Shown here: one piece after another, positions 1-14,041 of the stretch
How positions within the stretch are numbered: position 1 is the first letter of the stretch
Layout of the letters: each line of letters starts with the position of its first letter
Assembly: GCA_012295275.1 (NCBI GenBank)
Contig: CM022665.1
Coordinates: 28,546,446-28,610,445, forward strand
Direction of reading: 5' to 3'
DNA length: 64,000 bases
From: Chrysomallon squamiferum
Lineage: Eukaryota > Mollusca > Gastropoda > Neomphalida > Peltospiridae
The notes under the pieces: generated by a model
Told to the model about the DNA's origin: nothing
Databases searched by the model: none
The model's input: the letters and a program-made list of their open reading frames with translations, nothing else
Translations under genes and position numbers: made by a program

Positions 1-2279
1 ATGGAAGATATATTTTTCTGGTTTAAATATTGTTAGCACTAAAAACTGGCTTACTGATGTGATTTATGTCAGTTGCAAAAATAAAACTCAAACTCAAAGA
101 ACAGTAACTCTGATTTCTTACTATAAAAGTAAAAATAACGTCAGTCAATAAACGATTAAATGCAATAATTTTTATTTAAGATTCCTGTGAATTATCGCCA
201 ATTTGTTCTGAAAACTATCTAAAGTAGAAATTTCTTGATAGAATAAACAGTTTATGTCTAGTCACCTCTGATACAAATTTCGAAAGGCGGGAAACAACAA
301 TAGATTGCAGATACTTCCGGGAAATGATTGCTGTGGTATATTTTCCTTTTTTGAGGAATGAAGCACCGTTTTAAATTTTACATGTATTTTAACTGTCCTT
401 GCAAGTTTTTAATATATCTTATTCGTCCAACATTTTAGATAACTAGTTTGTAATTTACATTATTTACATTATAGCTTTGGTAAAAAAAAAAGAAGAAAAA
501 TGCTCTCCAGTTTGATGATATCTTTTTGAGAAACTCAGAAAGTAAACAAAGAAGATGGGATTTCTAAAGCTTATAAAATGTTCTCATTAATTCCTCAGAG
601 CGTCCATCTGTCCCAATGATGGTGTAACGATTACAGTTTTAGTTCTTTATTCGCATTAAGTTTAAAAAATAATAAACAAAAAAAAAAAAAATAACAATAA
701 TAAATAAAATAAAATAAACTTATCCGCATAAATACATACAATACATACATATAATCCACAAATTAAAATGTAGCACGAAAAATATAACGAACTTGTATTT
801 TTAAATTATTCAAATAAAATGTTTTTTCTTTCTTCTTCTTCACCTTATTTATTTATATTTAAAAAGAGGAATTAGTAATTTTATGACGTTTACTACAGCT
901 TACAAATCATCCATCACTCGCATAGAATTTCAACTCCGTATGCACAGCTAACAAATTGTTTCTATGACTGCTGTATGAGCTGATCTTTTTTAGTGATTTT
1001 TTAGTACATCTGTATGTGGTGTAGGTGTTTAACTATTACTTCATATTTAAACTGAATTTTGACGACATGTAAAAATGCAATTGATTGTTGTGAATATAAT
1101 AAAAACTGTTCATCAGATGAACACAAACATTTGGGGGCTTCATATACATCATAAATGTGAAACATGCGTACCAAACAGTATCAAGTATGTTTTTCATGAA
1201 TGTTGCTCTTTAAAGAAAGCCATCTATTAGTTGTAATTCTGTAACAGTGCTGGTAAAATGAAAATGGTACAAACAAAAGCATTAAAAAAAAAAAAAAAAA
1301 AAAAAAAAGCTTCTAAAGTCTGAGGTATGGTAGCAAATATGTTGTATGTTTTCTATTCCATCCATTATGCCGTCATTTTATCAACAGCCGTAGCAACGGG
1401 TTTCCTGTTTGATATAATCATATACAAAAGACAAAACGAAAATTACATTTAAAAAATTAAATCACGCTTAATAATCATTAATACTAAAATATGTTCTTAA
1501 ACAAAGTGAATGTAAATTTATTACCTGTAATATCACCTAAAAGAGAAACAGACAAGGGAAATAACTCTATGAGCCTTACAACTATAATGTCCCAAAACTG
1601 CTGTAGTTGTCATGTGACAATCGTCAAACAATTATAAATTGGTAGACAACAGTTAAGAAACATACCAGAATTGAAGAATATTTTAATATAAATACTTCTA
1701 CTTATTCGAATGAAATAAGTATCCAAACCATACTAATTAATTTGAAAAAAGGAATGATAAAAAAGACAGTGAAGAAAATATTTAATTGTTAGTAATTTAT
1801 TTTATTTATTACTGTTATTTTCACCAATTACCACTATTATAGTGGTCAACAAAATTCACCTTTTTACTGTGTATATTAACATTCTATTTCGAAATTAGGA
1901 AAGGGAAAGGAACAACATTTTTTTTCGTAGGGTATTATTGTCCCTTGTATTGTTCAAATTTAAATGGTTTTCAACACAGATTTGTAGAGGGTTTTTTAAA
2001 ATATATTTTATTATTACTATTATTATCTCCGACTTTCCTTTCTTTAATTCTTTTTTTTTCTTTCTTTCTTTCTGATATAAAGAATGAAGTTTTAGGAAAT
2101 ATAACCCATTACCGCCAATATATTAAAGAACTAGCTGATCGATATAAGACAGAAAAATGGTTCTAATAACGTATTAAGATGAAACGTATTAAAATGAATG
2201 TTCTAGATGATCACAATGTCATGCTTTACCTGAATACAATTACAAAAGATGCCGGAGTACCAAAATAATTTTTAACAAA
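1..2279. other. AT-rich upstream flank, no gene seen
   Basis: No coding exon is recognised on either strand. It contains homopolymer A runs (about 1285-1308), TTTATT-rich DNA, an E2F-like half site GGCGGGAAA at 286-294, and one mollusc-type word (AAGGGAAATAACTC) near 1554. Confidence 0.5.
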
Positions 2280-2660
2280 TAGAAAAGTTTAGCGTCATCA
2301 CGTGGTAGAGAAAAGTCGTCATTTCCGGTCTATATGCTAAAAGAAGTAAACTGGAACACATGAACACGTTGTTTGGTAAGATATATGTTTTTACTATCAT
2401 ATTTGGAGGCGGCAAAAAAAAACCGGCAGCCTACTTTTTTGGCTTTGTATTTCCTGTTGTAATATTTATATTAATATTTTATCGTTAAACATTATTTTGT
2501 TATCCAAAACACTATATTTAGGTCATTAAAGGGACTCGTTTCGCGGGAAATAACATCCCACTTCCGCAATGGTGGACGAAGTCGAAAAATATTAATAATA
2601 CGTATTACGTCCTTAAAATTAAACACGGAAATCAGGTTCGTTCTGCTTGTTCAAATGTCA
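2280..2660. promoter_or_regulatory. CpG-richer patch, candidate promoter with E2F-type site
   Basis: CpG dinucleotides are far denser here than in the flanks. The patch holds a near-palindromic TTTCGCGGGAAA at 2539-2550 (E2F-like), CACGTG at about 2298, and ETS-like TTTCCGG near 2322. A donor-like GTAAGA follows near 2373. It could be a distal FOXN promoter or the promoter of a neighbour outside the window; direction is unknown. Confidence 0.35.
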
Positions 2661-5600
2661 CCAAATTCTCCCAGATATTGTACATATGGTCACGGGAATG
2701 ACACGTTCATATATACTATATAGTATGTAGTATATACATTGTTATGCCAAATTCAACCAAGTGTTTGAAATGTTATTTAGGAATTTTAAACGAGAATATA
2801 CTTAATCAGGAAGCATTATTTATGTTAAAGCAAGAAAATATAACTTACCCACCCCCAACACATGCTCAGAGACATCAAACAGTAGTAACATACCTGATAT
2901 GATGAAGGTTTAACAGACTAATTGAGGATAATGTTTTGTGCGGAATATTGTAATACTTTTAATTTCAAAACTATTAGACTATTTAGTGAACCAAAATTTG
3001 AGGAGGTGGTGCAGGTGAATGTTACAGTAAATCTATAGAATTAATGAAAGCACCAAAGTCACTGTTCATCAAAACACATTTGTGGCTTCCTAAAACACAT
3101 TTAAGTAGCTTTTAACAGATGATATTGAGTTTTATAACTGAACTTGTTAACAATAAAATTTACCCCCCCCAAAAAAAAACAACATTTCTTTATATATTTT
3201 GTAAAATAATATGCAGCTAAATCATATTGATTTTGATATTGCTGGCTGAACCATGTCAATTTTCTAAATTAAACATTTGATATATTATGAAAGTACTGTT
3301 GAAATAAAAATAAGCTGAGTTTTCTAATTGAAGAAAAAAAATATCAAGATAAAGGTAGCTTTGAGGTTGTATATATTTCTGATAAACATGTTGTCATGTT
3401 CCTGACTTACTATGTAATGAAAATCGATGTGAAAGACTAATGTGTCTTGTTATCTCTTAGGAAACCATTACCTTTTAAATCAATGTACATATTGATACCT
3501 TTTTAATTAAATTTTTTTTAAAAAGAATGAAAATGATGCCTAATTATAAATGCACCACAGATCCCCACATAAACAAAATTACTCTCATACTTTTAATATT
3601 TTTCAAAATGTATTTCATATTTGCATCTGTATATAAGTAAAATGTAATATTCAGCTAATAGGAAATTTGAGTGTTTGTGTTCTAAAACCTATCAAATATT
3701 AAATCTTGATGAAAAATGATTATATTAATGACAATGTTAAATGGGTTGTGTTTGCATAACTAATTTGCCTGTCTGTTTTTCCTAATATCGTGCATTCTTT
3801 ATACAATAATTCAATTATCTGTTCTTTTTTAATACTGATTAATTAAAAACAGTTGATAAATGCCATTATTTTAGATTATGATCAATTTGTAACAAGAGCA
3901 TAACCTTTAATTTTGTGTGTGTTTAGCTACATTTCCCATGTAAAACAGAAAAAATGTTACAAATCAAGCCCAAAAGTTTAAATTGATATAATGCTCAGAC
4001 TTTTTAACTGTTAGTTCTTAATACTGTGGTTGGTTACTCAGTGTTTATTGATCCCAATTTAAAAGATGAAAAAATGTTTCAGAAATGGACTTCATATGAT
4101 TGTGCCAGCCTTATTCCATTTCTAACATGAAATAAGCTGATATTTATAATTGTCTTATCTGTATGACACAGCTGACAGAGATCACTTAGGTAGAGGACCC
4201 TGAGTATATTATCAATTATTACATTTGTCTGACTATCAGCAGTTCAAAAGTCAGTTGATTAGCATGTTAACATAGTCTTTATGTAAATGTTAAATTATTC
4301 TTAATGTAGATATTAACATATTTTTCCTTTGTAACAGAGTTCACATTAAAACACATTGGTTTTGAAATTGATTTCATATATTTTTATACTTTTATTAGTG
4401 AATGATTTTGTTTATTTGTTTTTTAATTCCAATAGATTTATAATGATATATCTTGATGAATACTTCTATATAACAATTTACTGTGCAGTGTTCTTGCTGT
4501 TGAGAATGGTTTGCTTAGTGATTTTCTTTAATTTTCCATTAACATTCATTAATGTTAGTGGATTAAACTGTTTAAACATGTATAATTTAAGTCTTTATTT
4601 AAGATTTTCTATTACAATAGCGCTACAAAATATTAGGAATTTGATTATATATATTTATTACATACTATGCTATGCTAGATAAGATGACCAGTATAATATT
4701 ATTTGCATCACTCAGACACAATATGCCTAGAATGATAAATATACTCAAAATTAACAGGGTTATTATCTACAACAACAATGAATCTGCATTTTCTTTTTTC
4801 TTTTTTTCTTTAAGCAAATCCAGATTCCTTGTTTATGTGTTCATGACATCCAGCTTGACCTAGGGCAAATAGTTACACATTTTTACATCATAAATACACA
4901 CTAGTTGATTCCATAACATTCATTAATATTTTTATTTCATTCATTTTAACGTGGTTTATTGACTATTTTCTTTGAGATCATATTGAATTGTGCCCATAAT
5001 TATGCAGACATTGTTAATAAAATGAATAATAATAAAGAAAAATTTTAATGATGATTTTTGTTGTACAGAGCAATAAACAAAATTTTTAAAAAGTGGAATA
5101 TAATATTTATAATCAATTCTGGACAGATTATTTTGCTGTTGTATTATGAATTGCAAAATTTCTTGAAAAGTTTATGAATAATTATAAAAAAAAAATTATT
5201 TTTCTTTTTTTTTCTTCTTTTTTTCCCACCCCAAAACTCTAAAATGGAAACGTTCAATTAGATATTGTGAAAATGCACACAAGATATTATATGTGACTTA
5301 CAAAAACAAACATTTTGTAAAGGAAAGTAAATTATATAAACAAAGAGGCAATCACTGATTGAGGATAATCTTATTAATGCTAATCCTTTGAGTGTTCCAA
5401 TTTATATTGCTTAAAGTTTTTCACACCTGTAAATATCCCATGATGCTCAGAAAACCAAACACTTTTAATAGGTGACAGTCTTTACCTCCAGCTGTTTTCT
5501 AGACAGGACCACCCTTAGTTTAATAACGCAGGAACTATCAGATTCAGTAAAGGTCCTATTGTTACTGGGTAATTGGCACCTTCTTACTGAGAAGTAAATG

Positions 5601-7200
5601 CTTTTGTTTGTCACCAGACTATCTTTATCTTTAGCTGGACACTAGTCTCCAAACATCTAGGCTAATATGTTATGTAATACTGAACTGGAAAATTCATTTC
5701 TAATAATAAAAGTGAAGTCACACACCCAAGGAATAACATTTTACTTGAGATTCTGCATAAAAGAAGGTTGACAGCCAAGGATAAAAAGAAGACATTTATC
5801 AGTACCATTAAGGTAAAAAAAAAAACCAGCAACATTATTTAGGTGTTTAATTATTATTTTTATATTTTTATAATGTTAATTTACTTCATTTACTCTAGCC
5901 AGTGACTGGTTTATCAAATGTTATACCATCCTTTCTGTAGGGAAAGTTTGCAGTAAAACTCCTTTTGTTGCTACTTCAGAAGAATTAAAAAATTAATTCA
6001 GATTTCTTTCATATCATTAATAATAATAGACATATACACAAGAATGTATAAGACTACTGTCTAATAATCATTAATACTAAAGTGGTATTAAATATTTCTT
6101 TATGACATAACATAATGATAATCTTCTGTCTTGAATATTTACTGTTTTGTTACTTCAGTGTTGTTTGAGTATTAGTAGTTAATTACAAATTAAACTTCAT
6201 AACCAACTAGTGCCATTAAACAACAAAGAATTTGCCACATGAACAAAAAGTTAAAATAAATTTTGTATATTATGTTTATATACTAGTTAAAACTTTTTAA
6301 ATGTTAACAATAAGGTTTTATAATAAAAGTACATGTGCACATAGATGTAAATGATACTTATTATTTTTTAAAATTACCTTTGTTATCATTAAATGCATAA
6401 TGAAAAACAACAAAGCAAAACAATAGTTTTAAAAATCTTATGAAATGACAGCTTAAAATTATTTACAACACACAGTGAATATTAACATGTTTGTCATGGA
6501 TAGAACTGGCAGTAATTTAAGCAAAATAACTGGGTGAAATGATTTGCCATAAATCTAGTTTATTTTTTTCTCTTATTATTATTGTTTTTATTTATTTATT
6601 TTTTTTTTCTGCACATTTCTAGCCCTAATAATGCATTAATAAGTCCATAATATTTACCAAATTCCGTAACAGAAATTAAACTCCTAAATAAACAATTTGT
6701 TGGAGCTTAATTACATTTATCTTGCTATCAACATGTTTGTGATTTTCTTAGTATGTATGTACAATTTAGCACTTACTCTCCTGGTTGTATCCCAAACTAT
6801 TATTTTTTATTTATATTTTTTTTTGAGAGGGGATCTATAAGTTTGTTTCATTTAAATGGCTTCTGTTGCTTGATGGCCCAACCATACTGTAATATAGAAT
6901 GTTTTGGAGGAAAGGTAATATATTTGTTATATTTTTTATGTACTGATTTACTTAATTAAACTGAAATTTAGATTGTTTAAATGGCAGAATACAAATTTTA
7001 ACAAGGCCATAAGAACAAAAAGAATAAAATTATATTTCTCGATGATCTAACAGCATTATACTTTTATCATTTTAAAGTGTTTTTAGATAAACCTGAAAAC
7101 TGCTGTTTATTCTCATACATGTGATTATCACATAGCATATGGATTCTGTTCCCAGCAATTGTATTAAAATGTATTGATTTAAGTATATGGTTGTTTTCAT
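2661..7200. other. AT-rich intergenic DNA, no gene seen
   Basis: Only short, composition-driven open frames occur, for example 4356-4682, which is hydrophobic and Phe/Ile/Leu-rich as expected from T-rich DNA. No domain or exon structure is recognised. Confidence 0.5.
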
Positions 7201-7380
7201 GATCAATTCACATACATCCTAGGACCATGTGTTGTTAATATGGCTGACGTTGCCATGGAAATGAAAGCTATGTGGCTTTTTATGATTGAACACGTGTTCG
7301 TGATCAACAGGTGTTGGTAGAGTTCCAGCAAAACAATATTCTAATGAATATGGCTTCCAACCTGTTTTTAATACATATCT
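7201..7380. promoter_or_regulatory. Candidate cis-regulatory block: X-box-like site plus palindromic E-box
   Basis: A GC-richer island contains GTTGCCATGGAAAT at 7249-7262 (RFX X-box-like) and the perfect 12-bp palindrome GAACACGTGTTC at 7288-7299, which has a CACGTG bHLH core. There is no coding potential. An enhancer role is inferred from motif content only. Confidence 0.4.
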
Positions 7381-9223
7381 GTCTGCTCAGATGTTGTTTC
7401 TGTGAGTATTTTACACTTACTGATGCTTATTTGCATTTGTGAAGTAATATTTGTTTAAAGAATTTTAACATTTATTTGTTTCATAATGGTTAATGCAGTA
7501 TGTATTGCTATTTTGGGGTATTTATCAAAACATTTATTTCATTTACTTTTAGGGTAAATAATAATAATAATACTAATAATTATCCAAGAAAAAAAAGAGA
7601 GAAAAAAACTGCCCCAAAAACCCAAACAATTATTATAATAATATCAATAAAATAACATTAAAAAAATGTATCCATCAACTATCAGAATCCAAATCCTGAT
7701 GGTAACAAATTTAAAAAACATTTTTTAATTTATTTACTTCGTTTTCATTGTATTTAAAAAAAAAATTTAATTACCAATCTTGACTTTAAATGTATTTTAG
7801 CCTTGCTGAAATTAACAGAAAAGCAAATTTATTTTTGTTGATTTGTTATTACATTTGTCATGGAATAAGACTGAAATGAGAGAAAATAGTTGTCACAAAT
7901 CTGCTGAAACTTAATTTTTTTGAATGAAATGGTCACAGTTGTACTATTTACAAATGTTGTTGCATTTTCTGCTTTGATGTGGTATTTTGTATAAATTGAC
8001 AGTAATGCCTTTTGTTTATATTTTATTTACTTTGGTCGGAAGAAATAAGATTATAACTTCATGCATCTGAATTGTGTGTGTTTGTACTTTAATCCAGCCT
8101 TAGCTAATGATAATGTAAACAGCATTAAATAATAAAATGACAACAATCTATCATTGATAGAAAAATCAAAACAACAAATTTCAGTGTACCAGTATCTTCA
8201 TTATGAATAAATAAAACATGAAATAATTTTAAATTATATTTACTGATTTTCACACTCCAGTCTTTGTGAAGTTTAAGTTTCAGCTGACTTGTGTGTAATT
8301 TCAGATTCACAGAGAAAAGGAATGTATATTGTTTTTATAATAAATAAATCAGTTAGCTATTATTTAAATAGGCAAATAGGTTTGAAAGAAGTCACACATT
8401 TCATAATTTATTAAATGGTACAATATATAACACATTTTCGATTAAGTCAACATAAGCTGATCATCAAAGCAATAAAATCACTGAGTTATTTGAACTAATT
8501 ACATTTGTTATTCCAAAAGGTTAATCCTTTCATCAAGATGCTGTATGATGTAGAATCTGATGTGCATTTTTGTTTATGGGCAATTGTATAAAAGAGTATT
8601 TTTCTGATGATTAGTAAGATTTTGTACAGCAGTAAATTTTTTTTTTTTCCTTTGGTTTAGTTAGTTATTTATTTATTTTATTTTTTCATTTATTTACTCT
8701 TTTTTTTGTTGAGAATATTATTTTAGAAGTTGTAATATTAAAAAATCACATCATTTATATTATTTTAATTGTAACGATCATTAATATACAAGATGTTTTG
8801 AGGTTGGTTTTGTTCTTTTTTTCTGTTTAAAGTTTTATTTATTTGCATTCTTTTTTTTTTTTTTAGTAGGCATTTCTAATGGGTTAATTTATAAGTGATA
8901 ATAAATTAGAAAATCCAGTTCTATTTTAACAAGCATAGTAAAACATTAAACACAATTATCCAATTATCTCCTGCAATGGTGAGAGTTTTTGTAACTATTA
9001 GAAACTGAAAACACTTTGAAGCAAAGTCAATAGTAAATATTATCAATGCAGACAGATAACTGTTTTGAGTAATAATCTGACATCTGCTAAACAGTCTAAG
9101 AGATATGGACATAATTATAGATTTTGTTCTCATCTATTCCTGAACAATATTTGTTCTCAGATGCTAGACTGCAAGTGTGGAGAGTGTACAAAACTTTTTG
9201 TCTTGTCTTGTGCATAGCATCCT

Positions 9224-9237
9224 GTTGCCATAGTGAC
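9224..9237. promoter_or_regulatory. RFX X-box-like site
   Basis: The sequence GTTGCCATAGTGAC matches the GTTRCCATRGYRAC pattern bound by RFX factors. It sits in a GC-richer island. Confidence 0.4.
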
Positions 9238-10539
9238 CTGATGCCAACATTCTGTGGCATTGAATGAAAGAATTTTGTCGATAACGGATTTAGGAACATC
9301 CCAGGCGCATCCCAAGGGTTTAACAATACTGTTATCTGATTTTTGTGGAACCCATAACTGTAAACTGCTCAGCTTTAAGGTTATAAATGGAAGAAGTTTT
9401 TATTTTCAGTATGGCTTACAATTTGGTGAGAATTACATGATTATATTTCAGAGTTTATTTGTTATATATTTCTGATGATTTATGTTAATATTGAATTTAA
9501 TCTAGAATGTATACATATAGATGATAATTAGTGAGATAACTAAAAAATATTTTTGAAAAAAAACGTGGTTCTGCACAAAAACTAGATTTAAAAAAACAAA
9601 AAGGTTATTTTTTTTAGAGAAGCAACTAAATTTTATTTTTTAAATCTATATTCTAATAAGAAACTGTTTTATGTTCCTTCTAACAGATTTATCTTCACTA
9701 TCATCTGTGTTGCTAATTATTTATATAATTTTAACTGGAAAAAAAGAAAAAGAAAACCCTTCATACTTCCCCCGAAACAACAAAGGAAAAACAAAGATAT
9801 TTTTTATGTTGTGTGTGTGTTTCATGAATATTCTAATATTGTAAAATCTCTTTCTTTAAATGTCTGCCTGTCTGTACAAAAAGACTTAACCTTTTGAGTA
9901 GTTACATTCTTTCAGAGGTAAAAATAGATTTTTATAAGATGATTACTAAGTTACTCGTTTCATTTTCACAATTAAAATAATTGATAAAATGTTCATTGTG
10001 GAAACAGTTACAAGGACAGTTATTCCTAACAGTGTTTATTTAAGAGAGTGAATGAGACACATACACAATGGCTAGAAAATATGTAACTAATTTCTTAGGA
10101 AAATTTTTTGTATATTAAACTAATTTTCATCTATTATTTTTATTTTTTATAGATAGATAAATATAATACAGTATACCTCATATTTGAATGAAATAATTTT
10201 TTTAAAAACAACAATTTTTGAGACAGTGAAAGTAATGAATGCCAAAAAATTAAAAATACAAGAAACAAAATTTCCATCCTTTAAAAAAGAAAAGAAAAAA
10301 AAGAATTGTAAAAAGGACAAAGAATTCCAGTTAAAAAGAATTTATTTAAAATGGATCTCCTTGGTTGACCTACACCATAGAAATATAATGCATTTTACAA
10401 GCTTTATGCTAACTCTGTTTTCACGTTTCCATGACAATAGCTGGTTTGGAGTAGGAAGAGTAGAACAGATCACACATGTATTCAACATCATGGCTCATCC
10501 AGATACTGCAGGAAGTTCTTAAAACCAATAATGTGTACT

Positions 10540-10553
10540 GTTACCATGACGAC
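10540..10553. promoter_or_regulatory. RFX X-box-like site, paired with a second at 10425-10438
   Basis: GTTACCATGACGAC at 10540-10553 and GTTTCCATGACAAT at 10425-10438 lie 115 bp apart in one GC-richer island. Confidence 0.38.
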
Positions 10554-11825
10554 CTTCCCCTGAGTGGCTTCACCGGTAACAGATGTCTGTCTGCAAAGCT
10601 TGGTGGGGGGGGGTTCTGCCCATTCTTTCAAAAATTTAATTTATGAAATTTAATTTTTCCTTTGTTTAGCTGATTAAACAAAGGGAATTCTTCAAGTACA
10701 TTACTTTCATAAGTGGTGTGTATATAGATATAATTGCACATTATATTTTAACAAACATACTTGTGTTATGTACAAATATAAACTGATTTACTGTAATGAT
10801 TGTGTTATCTGCCAGCGAATTATTTTTTTGTTGTTGTTGTTTTGTGACTACTAATAACAACTGCTTGTTACAAGCAAAAGCATTCCTCTCTCTCTCATCT
10901 GGTATGTAAAGTGACAAAGCATAACAATAAACTGATCACATCCGATCACAATTATATCTGTTGGTAGCACGCAACAAAAGGATGTGCTAGTAACCATGGC
11001 TTTAGACTCTGATGACACATATACATTAATAATGAAAGTTTTATTCTGATGGCTCTGGCGATTGATCTTTCACTAACATTTGTGTGAAGAACGTGCAGAT
11101 TTCAAAGTTGCTCATATGCCACACTTAAGTGTTAATTATAATAATTAATATGATGTGGACGTGATAATAACAGGCTTACACTCATCATTGATGATTTCTT
11201 TGTTAAGCATTTAAAAAATGAGTGAGATAAAAGTTTTGCGACAGTGGAAATCTCTTTGTTTACAGGTAAGTTATAATTGTAATATGTTATGTATTCACTT
11301 GAAGAAGTTAATTTTTTATGGTTCTTAAAAATAACAATTTTATACTTGCCAAAACATGATTTTCCAAAATAAAGCTTTATGGAGTCTCATTTAAGCAAAA
11401 AAAAAAAAAAAAAAAAAATAATAATAATAACAACTTGCAGATAGTATTCATACCTTCATTTACACCTGTTTTTCCAAAGAAAATGGTAATTACATACATT
11501 TTAAAGAAAACAATGAAAGTATTTTAATTCTGTATGGTGAATATTAATGAGTCATTACTTACATTACTCACCCGTACTGAATAAGAGCTTGAATCGTTAT
11601 CTCATTTGTTGATGCCTTGGTATTTGTTCATTTCAACCATTTAATTGTGATTAGATCATCAAATAATGCGGTGGTTTTTTCTCAAAAATCAAAAGATGCC
11701 TGTTTAACAGGACAAAAATCATACTGCTAACTGATCAGTATGGCCTGTGGAGGATATTATCAAGTTTCCTTTCTTATATATAATACACAATTGACACCAA
11801 ACAACTTCCATGAAAGCTGAATTCA

Positions 11826-11895
11826 CAGAGATTACTTCCCTTTTCAGTAACACACATCCATCTTCATTTCTAAGAAACTTAAACAGTATAAAATG
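11826..11895. repeat. Dispersed repeat, copy 1
   Basis: The AGAGATTACTTCCCTT core and the following CACACATCCATCTTC segment align with the copy at 23541-23610, with flanking similarity over about 70 bp (AAGAAACTTAAACAGTATAA). Confidence 0.55.
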
Positions 11896-13045
11896 AGGAC
11901 ATTAAATGTTCTCATAGCCATAAACATTTTTTTGTCATAAAAGTAACTAAAAAAACCCTCAGACGTTGGCTTTTAGATTTTTTACAGTTTTTTTTATGTA
12001 CAAATGTTAATTAATGCAACTTTGATTTTAATCTGTAATCATTAAGTCATCCATCTGTACTTCCCTGTGTATCCATATACTGAAACTGTACATAATGTAA
12101 TTAGTTTCAAATTTGAAAATGTATGTGATATTATTGGAAAAATCATGTTCACATGATGTATGTAGACACTATTGTTTTGATATATAGGGGTAAATCGTAA
12201 GATGTTCAGATAATTCATTTTAAGTCTATTTTTAATGAAAATAAAATAAAAACTTAAAAAAATATTTTAACTAAATTAAATTCTGCAATCTAGAGTTTCA
12301 GTTTAAAATTATTTGAAAACTTACTTGTTTTGTTTTAAAAAGAAATAAAAGTAAGTAATAAAATAAAATAATTGGTTTAAAAATAATCACATTATTAAAA
12401 AAACAAAACAAGAAGAAACAGGTGTGGGGTGGGAGGAAAAATAGAAAAGTTAATTGACTCTACATGCATGTTCTGTCATTTTTTTATACATACTTCATTA
12501 CTCTTCAAACAGCTACTTGAAATTTTAACACTTGAGAGAACTCTTATCTGCTGTACATACATCATATTTAAACCTATACATCACAAAGGTGATGGATCTG
12601 TATCACATGGTGGTGAACAATACAAAGATAAAAATAGTAGCTGGTGGTCTACATTGGACCATCTTGTTCTTTGCTCACACTGTAGAGCTACAAAGTTCAA
12701 GAGGAGGGCAATGAATAGTATTTAGCTATTGATTTTACACATCTTTGCCTCAACTCAAGGTTCATTGCATTGTCTAGTTACATCACCACAAAAATAATAT
12801 TTAATAAAAAAAAAAGTAGTAATAGAAAAATCAACTACAGTATTTCTCAAAAAAAAAAAAAAAAAAATCAACATGCTTTTATAAGAAAAATCCCCGGCTT
12901 ATGAAACTGAGCTTATCTGGAAGATTTAATTGTATTTGTAAGCTTTGGGCAGCTCTTTGGTTGCAGCAGATATCATTGGAGGCAACTAACTCTCAAAACT
13001 GAATTGAATGTGGCTTCATCCCCGTATCCAAGGTAACTGTAGCAA

Positions 13046-13059
13046 GCTACCATGGAAAC
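13046..13059. promoter_or_regulatory. RFX X-box-like site
   Basis: GCTACCATGGAAAC lies inside the GC-richer block at 12940-13310 that may be a promoter. Confidence 0.38.
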
Positions 13060-14027
13060 AGGATGCCTAGCAGTAAAGGGGGCACAGCTGGCGATAGTGA
13101 ATGCATGCATATGGGCCATGGCTGTGTGTAACTAGCTGTATACAAGCTTGTTTTTGTTGACTGTCCAATACCACAGATGCTTCACTTGACAGTCCCAGTA
13201 TGCTTCAGTGACTACCATTTGTCTCCTGTCGCCATCTTTACCGAGCAGAGGATGTGATTTTCACTAAAAGTAATCTTTTAAAACTGCAGTGGATTGCGAT
13301 ACAGCTGTAAGTACATTAGCTAGAAGGCAGCCATTTTTAAAAGGACACGTCTGCTGTTTACATGTTTGAGTCGATAGGTTCATGCAGCAGTAACAAAGAA
13401 AGTTTTAAACTTTTATCATTCATGTATACAGCAGTTGATATTTAAATTGAATCCTAGAATAGGATTAGGTTGGTGTGTTTTTATTGTTAAAATCTGTAAA
13501 ATTATTTTGTAATTTAGAACCTGTTCATACTGTTGTTTGATCAACTGATATGGATGACAGCAAGGACTGTGTTGATCATGTATTTCTTTCACTGTTAAAA
13601 TCAGGTTGATGTTTTTCTTTTTTGGTTTTTACAAGAACTAATGTGATTTCATAATTTAAAAACTATGTTTAATATAATAATTGATTCCCTTAAATTAAAG
13701 ATGGGCATATTAAAGGTACAGCAATAATTGTTGTATATAAAACAGGCTACAATATATCTATAGATGTACATTCAAAAAAAAAAAAAAAAAAAAAGAAATC
13801 ATTCCATCCATGGCTAAACAAATAATTCTTAAAATACCTAATTACTACAAACCAAATTAATTTGTAATATTTATTGATCAGTAATAATTGACTAGTATTC
13901 AAAATTGGAAAATAATTCATTATCAAACATTAATATTTAAATTATATTTTCATTTTTAGGTTCTTCGTATTTTATTAATTAAATTTTAACAAACCCACCC
14001 TAAGAAAAAACAAGAACATGGTTGGAT

Positions 14028-14041
14028 GTTACCATGGCAAC
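14028..14041. promoter_or_regulatory. Perfect RFX X-box palindrome
   Basis: GTTACCATGGCAAC is a full two-half-site match to the X-box consensus, 3.8 kb upstream of the FOXN start codon. Confidence 0.5.

Noticed and set aside
4356-4682. 108-codon hydrophobic frame resembling a membrane protein
   Set aside because: Composition matches T-rich DNA; no domain, no neighbouring exons, and no GC rise as seen in the real exons.
10184-10522. 112-codon frame with a Lys-rich segment
   Set aside because: The Lys run is A-rich low-complexity DNA, and the latter part runs through a GC-richer island better explained as regulatory (two X-box-like sites). No homology is recognised.
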